From: Bin80 sp965215475
Lineage (GTDB): Bacteria > Bacteroidota > Rhodothermia > Rhodothermales > Bin80
Direction: 5' to 3'
Length of the DNA: 64,000 nt
NCBI GenBank assembly: GCA_965215475.1
Contig: OZ244061.1
Location: 372,001 to 436,000, forward strand
The notes beneath the pieces are model-generated. The model saw only the letters and a list, made by a program, of their open reading frames with translations. It ran no database searches and had not been told where the DNA came from. A program made the position numbers and the translations under genes. This document shows positions 48,655-57,263 of the stretch, in pieces (the stretch's first letter is position 1; every line of letters begins with the position of its first letter).

Positions 48655-50286
48655 ATGTGCAAACATGCCACAGTTTCTCTTATCTCAGCCAATATGCGCT
48701 TTGCTTTGATATTTAGTCTCTTTCTCATCTCTGCCTCGTATGCTCAGTCTCAGGATGCGCCAGCTCCTCCTCTGCGCATTACACTTGGAGAGGCAATCGA
48801 GATTGCTTTGATCAACAATTATTCCCTCCAGGCTAGCCGGTTGACCTTGGAAGATTCCAGACTACAGGTTAGAGAAGCTTTTGGAACGGCGTTTCCCACG
48901 ATTGAAGTGGTAAGTTCATACACGCGAAATATCAAAGAAGCGAATCCTTTTGCCGGGAGTTCTGCCGGAGATTTTTTTTCCGGATTCGCCTTCATTGACT
49001 GGCTGGGGTTCAACGAGTCTGCCCGAACGGATGGACTGAATGCAACCCGACCGATCACGTTTGCCGAATTTGCCGATCGTCAATTGCGTGGACTGGAAAC
49101 TGCGGGGATTTCGCCTTCCGAGCCCAGCGATAATCCGTTTTCCGTTGCAAATCAATATCTGAACTCAATCACCCTCACCCAGAAACTCATGGATGCACCT
49201 GGCTGGAACCGGTTGATCAATCCAAATGGATATCAAACCGCGATTCAGCAGATTTCCAAGGCTGCCGAAAGACAAGAACAGATTGTGATTGGACAGGTAC
49301 GTGAGGCATTTTATGGGGCACTACTTGCCATTCAAGAAGCCAATGTCGTTGCTCAGAGCGTATCCCGAACCCAAGTGTCCCGTAATGAGACGGCGCTGCG
49401 AGTGAGTAACGGAGTTCTGCCAAAGATTGAACGCCTATCCATGGAGGTGGAATTGGAGAATCAGAAAACAGAATTGGTTCAAGCCCAAACCCGCGCATCC
49501 AATAGCTTAGATCAGCTCAAGTACTTGCTTGGAATGGATTTAGAGCAGGAGGTGATTCTCAATGGTAGCCTGGAAATTCACGAAATGTCGCCCTTTCTTA
49601 CTATTTCGACCGTAGATGCACTGGAACAAGCCATCACACAGCGACCCGATCTCGAAGAAGCGAGAATGTCTCATCGATTTGCTTTGAATGAAATCCGATC
49701 GAATAAGCTGTCCCGGTTCCCTCTAATAAATGCGTTTGCAAATTTCAATTACTCCGGTAGAGTACCCGATCGTCGAACCTTTACGGTCAGCGACCCGACA
49801 GATCCATTCTCCTTCTCTCAGAGAAGTAATACGTATTTCAGTAGCGCCTACTGGCAATCTTCTTTGAGTGTTGGGCTCAGCCTTGAGTGGACCATCTTTA
49901 ACGGGTTTTCGAGAAGGCGTACGGTCCAGCGGGCAAAAATTACAGCCAAACAGGCTGGATTAAATGTCGATCAGTTAACCGCCGCCACGAAAATGGAAAT
50001 TGAAGTGGCACTTCGTAACCTTAATACAGCATATCATCAGATTGGAAGCCAGGAAACGAATGTGGCCAATGCAGAATTGAATTACGAACACACACTTGCA
50101 CGCTCCAATGAAGGAGTTGCGAATACGTTGCAGGTACGAGTTGCATCTTCTCAATTAGATACGAGCCAGCTCAACTATCTACGCGCAGTCCACAGCTTTC
50201 TCGTTGCCCAAAGCAATCTGGAGGTTGCATTAGGGGTCCCGATCGAAAAACAAACAGATATACAATTGGCGTACGCCAACAATTAG
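48655..50286 (+). CDS. TolC-family outer-membrane efflux protein
   Basis: A 543-residue outer-membrane channel of a tripartite efflux pump. The start is ATG 48655; a later Met at 48694 (MRFALIFSLFLISASYAQSQ) would give a tighter signal peptide. Two OEP-type halves are visible. The first has LTLEDSRLQVREAFGTAFPT, QLTLTQKL-like barrel strand (SITLTQKLMDAPGWNRLINP) and RISNGVLPKIERLSMEVELE-like helices. The second has ARMSHRFALNEIRSNKLSRF, SVGLSLEWTIFNGFSRRRTV and LARSNEGVANTLQVRVASSQ. Long helices and the ARSNEGVA motif are typical. It is the first gene of the TolC-adaptor-RND operon, 12 bp before the adaptor. Confidence 0.88.
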   Translation: MCKHATVSLISANMRFALIFSLFLISASYAQSQDAPAPPLRITLGEAIEIALINNYSLQASRLTLEDSRLQVREAFGTAFPTIEVVSSYTRNIKEANPFAGSSAGDFFSGFAFIDWLGFNESARTDGLNATRPITFAEFADRQLRGLETAGISPSEPSDNPFSVANQYLNSITLTQKLMDAPGWNRLINPNGYQTAIQQISKAAERQEQIVIGQVREAFYGALLAIQEANVVAQSVSRTQVSRNETALRVSNGVLPKIERLSMEVELENQKTELVQAQTRASNSLDQLKYLLGMDLEQEVILNGSLEIHEMSPFLTISTVDALEQAITQRPDLEEARMSHRFALNEIRSNKLSRFPLINAFANFNYSGRVPDRRTFTVSDPTDPFSFSQRSNTYFSSAYWQSSLSVGLSLEWTIFNGFSRRRTVQRAKITAKQAGLNVDQLTAATKMEIEVALRNLNTAYHQIGSQETNVANAELNYEHTLARSNEGVANTLQVRVASSQLDTSQLNYLRAVHSFLVAQSNLEVALGVPIEKQTDIQLAYANN

Positions 50287-50298
50287 ACTTAATTCCTC

Positions 50299-51471
50299 AT
50301 GAAAATCCAATACATCCTGATCCTCGGGTGTGTCTTTTGGTTTGCCTGTGCAAGCCCACAGGGTAATTCTGAAACTGATCAGCCCTCCCCTGAGCTATCC
50401 GAATCCAAGCATGTTGAGGTATTATACTTGTCCCCGACTCCCTTTAATGAGATCATTGAATTGACGGGGGTCGTTGAAGCAAAACACGATGTAATTGTCT
50501 CATCGCAAACAACAGGTACCCTCGAAACTATCGCAGATCTGGGGCGGACCGTCCGTGTCGGAGAGGTTGTCGCAAACACGGAGGACGATCTGATTCTTTC
50601 GAGCGTAGCACAGGCGAAAGCGCAGGTAGGTAATGCGCAGGCCGGCTTAAAGATTGCCGAAGATAGCTATACCAGGCAACAGCCTTTGTTTGCAGATTCG
50701 ATCATCAGTCCACTGGAATTCACTAGCCTGGAAACTACACTGGAGCAGGCTCGATCTGCATTGGCACAGGCAGAGGCAGTCTATGAACAAGTGGCACGAC
50801 AATTGGACTATGCGTCTATTCAAGCACCGATCAATGGGAAAATAGAGGCCCATTTTGTTGAACCTGGCGAGCAAGTGATTCCGGGAACACAAGTCCTTCG
50901 ATTAGTCGATTCACGCAATGTTCATATCTCTGCCGGCGTACCCGAACGCTATGCTGGAGACATTGAAATAGGGACTATTGCAGAAATCAGTCTCCCTACG
51001 GCCGGGATTGCCCCCCGAACGGGGCGTGTTACTTTTGCAGGAAGTGTCATTGATCCCGCTAGTCGATCTTTTGAAATCAATGTTACGGTTGATAACACCG
51101 ACGAACGACTCAAGCCCGAAATGATCGCAGAATTGGCGATCGTGCGATTGACCGTTGAAAATGCCATTGTGATTCCCGGTAATGCCGTGACTCGAACCGA
51201 AAATGGCCTCTCGGTCTTTATCGTAGAAAACAACGAAGGCAACCACGTTGCACTGGCACGGGAAGTTTCTCTGGGAGCAGAATATTTGAACCAAGTCGTC
51301 ATCACTGATGGCTTATCTTCCAGTGAGCAGGTCGTAGTCCGTGGGCAATCTACTCTGGCAGAGGGTGACTTGGTGACGATTGATCAAACCTATTCTGAAT
51401 TAGACGAATACGGCGTTCCGCTCCTCGGATCCTCTATGGATTCACCCCCCACTCCTGAGATTGAATTGTAA
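50299..51471 (+). CDS. RND efflux periplasmic adaptor lipoprotein
   Basis: A 390-residue membrane-fusion protein. The signal peptide ends in a lipobox (GCVFWFACAS), so it is anchored by lipid to the inner membrane. The lipoyl-type half starts ELTGVVEAKHDVIVSSQTTG and resumes in YASIQAPINGKIEAHFVEPG. Between them lies the alpha-helical hairpin (LAQAEAVYEQVARQLD). The beta-barrel and membrane-proximal domains follow (GVPERYAGDIEIGTIAEISL, VENAIVIPGNAVTRTENGLS, VVVRGQSTLAEGDLV). The adaptor links the RND pump to the TolC-like channel. Its stop overlaps the start of the RND gene by one base (TAATG), implying translational coupling. Confidence 0.9.
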   Translation: MKIQYILILGCVFWFACASPQGNSETDQPSPELSESKHVEVLYLSPTPFNEIIELTGVVEAKHDVIVSSQTTGTLETIADLGRTVRVGEVVANTEDDLILSSVAQAKAQVGNAQAGLKIAEDSYTRQQPLFADSIISPLEFTSLETTLEQARSALAQAEAVYEQVARQLDYASIQAPINGKIEAHFVEPGEQVIPGTQVLRLVDSRNVHISAGVPERYAGDIEIGTIAEISLPTAGIAPRTGRVTFAGSVIDPASRSFEINVTVDNTDERLKPEMIAELAIVRLTVENAIVIPGNAVTRTENGLSVFIVENNEGNHVALAREVSLGAEYLNQVVITDGLSSSEQVVVRGQSTLAEGDLVTIDQTYSELDEYGVPLLGSSMDSPPTPEIEL

Positions 51472-54400
51472 TGAAGATTACAGAACTTGCAATTAAGTAC
51501 CGGCCCAGTGTCGCCATTCTCACGATCATGCTCACGATCGGCGGGCTGGTCAGCTATCTCACGATCTCAAAGGAATCGTTTCCTTCCATTGAGATTCCGA
51601 CAATCGTAGTCACGACGATCTACCCCGGTGCCAGCCCCAGTGATATTGAATCTCTCGTTACCCGGATTATTGAAGAAGAAGTGCAATCCGTTGCCGACAT
51701 CGAAGAAATTCGCTCTACATCCGTGCAGGGAGTTTCTACGATCGTCATTGAGTTTACCACCGATGTCTCTCTTGATTTTGCGTATCAACGAGTTCGGGAT
51801 AAAGTTCAGATAGCGAAGCCTCGTCTACCTAGTGACATTGAAGAGCCGATCGTAAGTGAGTTTGACGTTGAGGATATCCCGATCATGAGTATTAATCTTG
51901 CAGGAGCATTTACTGTCACCCAACTAAAAGACATTGCAGAAGATCTGGGAGAAGAGATTGAAAAAAGTCCAGACATCCTGGAAGTAGAGCTCATCGGTAC
52001 GCTCGAGCGGGAAGTAAAAGTAGATGTAGATATTCGTGCACTGCAAGGATACGACCTCACATTCACGGATCTCATTGAAACGATCAATTCCGAAAACTCC
52101 AATACCCCAGGCGGAACGATCCGTGTGGACAGCAGAGACTACCTCGTACGGATTGACGGAGAATTTCGGGATGTGAAAAATGAAATCGAAGAATTGGTTC
52201 TTAAAAGCCCGAACGGGTTTCCGGTGTACGTCAGGGATGTCGCCGATGTATACCTTGGCTTCAAAGAGCGCTCCACCTACTCCAGGTTACAACTGCTTCA
52301 GGAAGAAGAAGGCAAGCGTCTGATTCGCCTGGCAGAGACAGGGAGTTATCCAGTGATTACGCTCAATGTAAAAAAACGCAGCGGCGCGAATATCCTGGAT
52401 GCTGCCGATGAAATCCGAACAGTCCTTGGCGAATTTCCTTTTCCACGTGGAACACAGGTCGTGGTGACCGGAGACCAAAGTGATCAGGTGCAGGAGCTTG
52501 TGAACGATCTCGAAAACAATATTATCAGCGGGCTGATTTTCGTCGTGCTTGTGCTGTTATTCTTTTTGGGAGTCCGTACGGCTACGCTGGTGGGCATTGC
52601 GATTCCTCTCTCCATGTTTCTCACCTTCTTGGTATTCCAGATCATTGGACAGGAACTAAACTTTGTGATCCTCTTTTCCCTGATCATTGCTCTTGGAATG
52701 TTGGTGGATAATGCGGTGGTTATCGTAGAAAATATATATCGCTACCGCGAACTTGGCTACTCCCGATTTGAAGCAGCCAAACTGGGCACCGGCGAAGTAG
52801 GTAGAGCTGTCGTTGCATCCACTGCAACCACGGTAGCGGTCTTCATTCCTATGCTGTTTTGGCCAGGGCTTACCGGTGAGTTTATGGGCTATTTGCCCTT
52901 GACCCTCATTATTACGCTGTCGTGCTCCTTGTTTGTTGCCATCATTATCAACCCTGTCATCACGGGATACTTCGTTCGATTGGATACAGATCCGAAAATG
53001 CGCTTTTCTTTGGCTCTTCGAACGATTTTGTTCGCCTTCTTTGCTGGCATAGCTTTGGTGATCGGACTTGCGAACTGGCAAACGATATTGGTACTCTCTT
53101 TTATCATACCCGTACTCATGCTTGCTCACCGATATATTTTCAATCCAGTCACCAAGGGATTTGTTGGTCAAGCATTACCCAATTTGGTGGCTTGGTATCG
53201 TGAATTCTTGAATACACAGTTACAGCGTGAGTATGAGATCCTCGCCCCTATATTTTTACGTAAACGTCTATGGATCAGTGCTGTAGTCGTTTTTGTCCTT
53301 GGCTTGGGGGCTGCGGTTTGGGGCGCACTCCTGAGCGGCCCCGGTGGCCCTTCCCCTTTCATCGGAATCTCCGCCCTCTTTGGACTGGGTGTGATTGTTC
53401 TTTCGGTCACCGCCGTGATACGAACCCCGAACCCCTATCTCCGGAACTCCTTCTGCTTCCTTTCTCTAATGCTGGGGATTGCCTTGGCCGTGATTGGTGC
53501 AATTGTACTTGGAATGACAAATGCCGCAGCTGGGACTGTACTTCTTTACCCTGCCGCGATTCTGTTCGTGATGGGGCTATTGATGGTGTTTATCCATTGC
53601 TTTGAAGTGATCTATCTCAATGGTCTCACCAGTATTAAGGCAGGTGGTTTATTTGCCATACTTTCCTCTTCTATTCTTGGATTGATGGTACTGATTCGCG
53701 GAGCAGAATTACAAACCATCTTGATCTTGCTTAGCCTGCCTGCAATGATCATGGGTATTGGCGCAGTCGGCTATCTCTTGAATGGGCGAGTACTAACACA
53801 GCGTACGAAATTGTTGTTGAGTGATAACCGTGCCCGATTATTGGTCTGTGTCGCCGGTGGATTCGTGTCTATTATTATGCTATTTGCCGCCGCTCCGACT
53901 GGCGTTGAGTTCTTCCCGGATACAGATCCGAATATCATCACCGTAGATCTAGAGCTACCCCTAGGAACGCACCTGGAAGAAACCAATAAGATTACTCAGA
54001 TTGCACAATCTAGCATCAACTCCCTTCTGGATGAAAATCAAGCCGATCAGGATAATATCAAGAATATCCTTGTAAACGTGGGGACTAGTAGTGGTGGTGG
54101 AGGATTGATGGGAGGTGGCCCCGGTAATCCAGAAAATTCTGTCTTGACTTTGAATGTTGTTGATTATGGGAATCGCCCCGAAACAAGTCGTAATACGCTA
54201 CAACGGCTTCGTGAATCTCTCCAAGGGATTCCAGGCGTGATCTTTGAAATCAACAAGGACAATGCTGGACCACCCGTAGGTAAACCTGTCAACATTGAAA
54301 TTACGGGGTCTAATTTTTTGGAAATTACACGGATCACAGAAGAGGTCACCGAATTACTTAGAGAAGCATCACAAAACAACACGATCCCTCTCTTGGTGGA

Positions 54401-55499
54401 CATCAATAACAATCTTAATACCGGACGCCCACAAATTCAGGTCCAGATTGACCGCGAACGGGCAGCCCGATTTGGACTGGACTCCCGTAAGGTTAGTAAT
54501 GTAGTTCGCTCAGCCATCCAAGGTAGTGAAGCAACCAAGTATCGTTCCGGAGAAGATGAATACGATGTAACGGTACGTCTGAAGGAAGATCAACGTGCCA
54601 GCCTAGAAGCACTTGATGCACTCACCGTCCTTCATGAAGGAACTCAGATTCCGCTGTCCTCTATTGCTAATTTTGAGGTGGGTAGCGGGTATGGATCCAT
54701 TACAAGATTGGATCTCAATCGTGTAGCTACTGTGACCGGGGATGTGGTTGCAGGAGCCAATGGTGCAGCTGTATTACAGCAGGTGCAAGCTCACCTGCGG
54801 GGATACCAGGATTCTATGCCGATCGGCTATCAGTTATCATACACCGGGGAGAATGAGGATCAGGCCGAGGCCTTCGGATTTCTGCAGGTTGCAATGGGGA
54901 TTGGAGTTGCCGCGATCACGCTCATCCTGATTGCGCAGTTCAATAGCATCATTGTGCCGATTATTATCATGTTGGCTGTCGTACTCGGACTCATTGGTGT
55001 GCTTCTGGGACTGATCCTCACACGTACTCCTTTCGGATTGATGACATTCATTGGCCTCATCAGTTTGGCTGGAATTGTTGTGAATAATAATATCGTACTG
55101 ATTGACTATATCAACCAGTTACGTGAACGAGGAAAAAGTAAATTAGAAGCGATTATTGATGGTGGGGCTACACGTCTACGACCAGTACTGCTTACCTTCC
55201 TCACCACTGTGATTGGTCTGGTCCCCCTCACCTTTGGACTCAATATAGATTTTGTCGGATTATTGGCAGATCTAGCACCGAATATTCAGTTTGGATCCCA
55301 GAATACTCAATTCTGGGGACCCATGGGAATTGCAATCATCAGTGGATTGTCTTTTTCGACATTCCTCACTTTGGTTATCGTGCCGGTCATGTACTCCGCC
55401 TTTGACTCCTGGTTTTTTCTCTTCTCTGGTGGACAGTTTATGTTCGGATCCAAGCGAGACGATGAAGTCAGTCGCCGGGATCAAAGAGAATGGCGTTAA
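51471..55499 (+). CDS. RND-family efflux permease with an internal block of extra membrane helices
   Basis: A 1342-residue inner-membrane pump; AcrB-type pumps have about 1040. The standard N-terminal half is intact: RPSVAILTIMLTIGGLVSYL as helix 1, FPSIEIPTIVVTTIYPGASP, the porter domains, and helix 4 with IIALGMLVDNAVVIVENIYR, where the paired-aspartate position of H+-driven pumps reads DN. ATTVAVFIPMLFWPGLTGEF follows. After helix 6 (~residue 500) comes about 280 residues holding some eight further hydrophobic helices, then a normal helix 7 (RLLVCVAGGFVSIIMLFAAA) and FFPDTDPNIITVDLELPLG. The second half ends with helices 8-12 (LMTFIGLISLAGIVVNNNIV). Substrate unknown; a metal-, drug- or lipid-exporting role is possible. 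Confidence 0.88.
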   Translation: MKITELAIKYRPSVAILTIMLTIGGLVSYLTISKESFPSIEIPTIVVTTIYPGASPSDIESLVTRIIEEEVQSVADIEEIRSTSVQGVSTIVIEFTTDVSLDFAYQRVRDKVQIAKPRLPSDIEEPIVSEFDVEDIPIMSINLAGAFTVTQLKDIAEDLGEEIEKSPDILEVELIGTLEREVKVDVDIRALQGYDLTFTDLIETINSENSNTPGGTIRVDSRDYLVRIDGEFRDVKNEIEELVLKSPNGFPVYVRDVADVYLGFKERSTYSRLQLLQEEEGKRLIRLAETGSYPVITLNVKKRSGANILDAADEIRTVLGEFPFPRGTQVVVTGDQSDQVQELVNDLENNIISGLIFVVLVLLFFLGVRTATLVGIAIPLSMFLTFLVFQIIGQELNFVILFSLIIALGMLVDNAVVIVENIYRYRELGYSRFEAAKLGTGEVGRAVVASTATTVAVFIPMLFWPGLTGEFMGYLPLTLIITLSCSLFVAIIINPVITGYFVRLDTDPKMRFSLALRTILFAFFAGIALVIGLANWQTILVLSFIIPVLMLAHRYIFNPVTKGFVGQALPNLVAWYREFLNTQLQREYEILAPIFLRKRLWISAVVVFVLGLGAAVWGALLSGPGGPSPFIGISALFGLGVIVLSVTAVIRTPNPYLRNSFCFLSLMLGIALAVIGAIVLGMTNAAAGTVLLYPAAILFVMGLLMVFIHCFEVIYLNGLTSIKAGGLFAILSSSILGLMVLIRGAELQTILILLSLPAMIMGIGAVGYLLNGRVLTQRTKLLLSDNRARLLVCVAGGFVSIIMLFAAAPTGVEFFPDTDPNIITVDLELPLGTHLEETNKITQIAQSSINSLLDENQADQDNIKNILVNVGTSSGGGGLMGGGPGNPENSVLTLNVVDYGNRPETSRNTLQRLRESLQGIPGVIFEINKDNAGPPVGKPVNIEITGSNFLEITRITEEVTELLREASQNNTIPLLVDINNNLNTGRPQIQVQIDRERAARFGLDSRKVSNVVRSAIQGSEATKYRSGEDEYDVTVRLKEDQRASLEALDALTVLHEGTQIPLSSIANFEVGSGYGSITRLDLNRVATVTGDVVAGANGAAVLQQVQAHLRGYQDSMPIGYQLSYTGENEDQAEAFGFLQVAMGIGVAAITLILIAQFNSIIVPIIIMLAVVLGLIGVLLGLILTRTPFGLMTFIGLISLAGIVVNNNIVLIDYINQLRERGKSKLEAIIDGGATRLRPVLLTFLTTVIGLVPLTFGLNIDFVGLLADLAPNIQFGSQNTQFWGPMGIAIISGLSFSTFLTLVIVPVMYSAFDSWFFLFSGGQFMFGSKRDDEVSRRDQREWR

Positions 55500-55624
55500 C
55501 ATACTGCTTCCGCAGAGAATTTCCTTTGAGTTCAATCCAAGGTTCAAGTGGTAAAGTAAGAACACCTATTTCGACCGCTCGTTGATTTTAGCCCCCTCTC
55601 CGCGCGTCTGACGGCAAATAGAGC

Positions 55625-56836
55625 TTAGCGCTCCATAGGCTGCTCAGTCCCCGAATCCCGCTCACGGGACGTAGGGTAAATCAATGGCGAGACCGGGGGC
55701 AGGTCTACCCGCTCCATAGCATAGTTCGAAATCAGCCAGGTCTGCATGAATGGAATCGGAATCGTGTAAGTACCCTTTTGGCTATGTAGGACTCCGCGCT
55801 CCACAGCTCTCTGAAACAAATCCTTCGCTTCCACCTCGCCGTATTCCCGCGATAGAAACTCCTCAATATCCCTCCGGTCCAGCCTATTATCTATGGATAC
55901 GGTTTGGATGAGTCTTGCTAAACTGCAACGCTCTTTTCCACTGATCTCCTCTGCGCGCTGTTCATAATAATCCTCTCGTCTTCTTGCTCCCACTCGCTGC
56001 ACTAAATCTAACCCAATGGAGGTCATCTCTCCACGCTCATGCTGGATTTGCTTGGCCGCGGCATCGCCATACGCTGTAATATGCTGGGGCCACCCATGCG
56101 TCTTTTGGGCAATCGCATTGATCCACGGAGCAGGATTCCCTTTAGCCCCGCCCTCTTTGATAAGCCAATCTTTGATGACCGCCCTCTCCGACTCTTTTCC
56201 CAATGCCCCCAATTCCACGAAACAGCCCCCCTTGAATCTCGAAATCCCCAGCGACCTGAAAGAGGATTGGGACATTCCTAACCCCGCCGCCAGCAAGATC
56301 AAGGGATGAGGAAATCCACCATTATGGATTTTGTTTAATGTTGATGCAACCTGGATCTTTTTATCAGGGATATCTTTGAAATCACCAACATGTTGGGCTT
56401 CATCAAGAATGAGAAGCACCCCCCTTTGTGGGTTGATCTTTTCAAGTACATGGGATACACTTGAGTCTCCTGCAACCTCTTCCAGATGCTCCCCTCCCAA
56501 CAACTTTAAATCTACTTTGAAGGATGTCTGTTTGCTTGAGACATAGGGTTTGCCAAGGGTTTGTGCCATATGGATGGGATTATACAAATCATCAAAATTT
56601 ATTTTAACGACCCCCCATTGTTTTTCTATGGCATCCAAAGCCATTTCCTCCAGTAGCGCCGTCTTTCCCGCCCCGGGTGCACCCTGGATCAACATCGTCG
56701 TTCCCCCAGTCCTCTCCGTCTCCGCACGTCTCATGAGATCTTTAAAATCATACAAGATCTGTGCACGCCCATGAAAATATTCAGCCGGACCTCGGTCAGG
56801 AACAATATTGGAGATATGGGACGTATCAGAAGACAT
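55625..56836 (-). CDS. Orphan AAA/ORC-type ATPase
   Basis: A 403-residue P-loop ATPase without signal peptide. A leading FHGRAQILYDFKDLMRRAET is typical of AAA_16/ORC-like ATPases. Walker A is QGAPGAGKTALLEEM, Walker B is GVLLILDEAQHVGDFKDIP, and a sensor-like ILLAAGLGMS follows. The C-terminal part is helical with a winged-helix-like segment (LDRRDIEEFLSREYGEVEAK). Proteins with this layout occur in mobile elements (MuB/TniB-like target selectors) and as STAND-type regulators. No transposase or effector gene of matching type is adjacent in the same direction, so the role is open. It borders the insertion-sequence and plasmid-relic block to its right. Confidence 0.7.
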   Translation of the reverse strand: MSSDTSHISNIVPDRGPAEYFHGRAQILYDFKDLMRRAETERTGGTTMLIQGAPGAGKTALLEEMALDAIEKQWGVVKINFDDLYNPIHMAQTLGKPYVSSKQTSFKVDLKLLGGEHLEEVAGDSSVSHVLEKINPQRGVLLILDEAQHVGDFKDIPDKKIQVASTLNKIHNGGFPHPLILLAAGLGMSQSSFRSLGISRFKGGCFVELGALGKESERAVIKDWLIKEGGAKGNPAPWINAIAQKTHGWPQHITAYGDAAAKQIQHERGEMTSIGLDLVQRVGARRREDYYEQRAEEISGKERCSLARLIQTVSIDNRLDRRDIEEFLSREYGEVEAKDLFQRAVERGVLHSQKGTYTIPIPFMQTWLISNYAMERVDLPPVSPLIYPTSRERDSGTEQPMER

Positions 56837-57257
56837 ACATGCTGGAATTACAAGGAATCACGATTTGAGAAAGCGATTAGACACGGTCAAGATTCCCAAG
56901 GTTCCAAACGTGGCCTTTGGGGCTCAGGATCATCAACCTGTCCCAACTCCCTCCCCCACTCTCCACCCGCGTTCTTCATCATACATCTCATGAGCGTATC
57001 TGGGAGGATCAAATAAGAATGAAACCGGGAATCTAATTGTCGATGCCCACGAACTGCAGGAGCTTGTTAGCCAACCCTCCATTCCCAACGAAAATTCTAA
57101 GTTACACCTAAATTCGATCATTTCCCCTTGTATGTCCCCTATACAACTATCATTAACGACATATGTCATCTATTTTTAGTTATTAGTTATTGTAAAAATA
57201 TTACTTTAATTATTTCCTCTTTTCTCGGCCCCGCTTAAATCAGCTCGTTTTCGGCTC
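56837..57257. other. AT-rich region upstream of the ATPase and the IS element
   Basis: No gene recognised. It should hold the ATPase promoter (leftward). Near its right end the segment AAATCAGCTCGTTTTCGGCT (57237 on) is partly inverted-repeated beyond the IS at about 59392-59412 (GAGCTCAAAATC-like then ACGCTGATTTG), so the IS inserted into an imperfect palindrome. Confidence 0.5.
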
Positions 57258-57263
57258 ATAGTA
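57258..57263. repeat. Target site duplication, left copy (ATAGTA)
   Basis: ATAGTA lies immediately outside the left inverted repeat, and the same six bases lie immediately outside the right one at 59356-59361. Confidence 0.85.
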
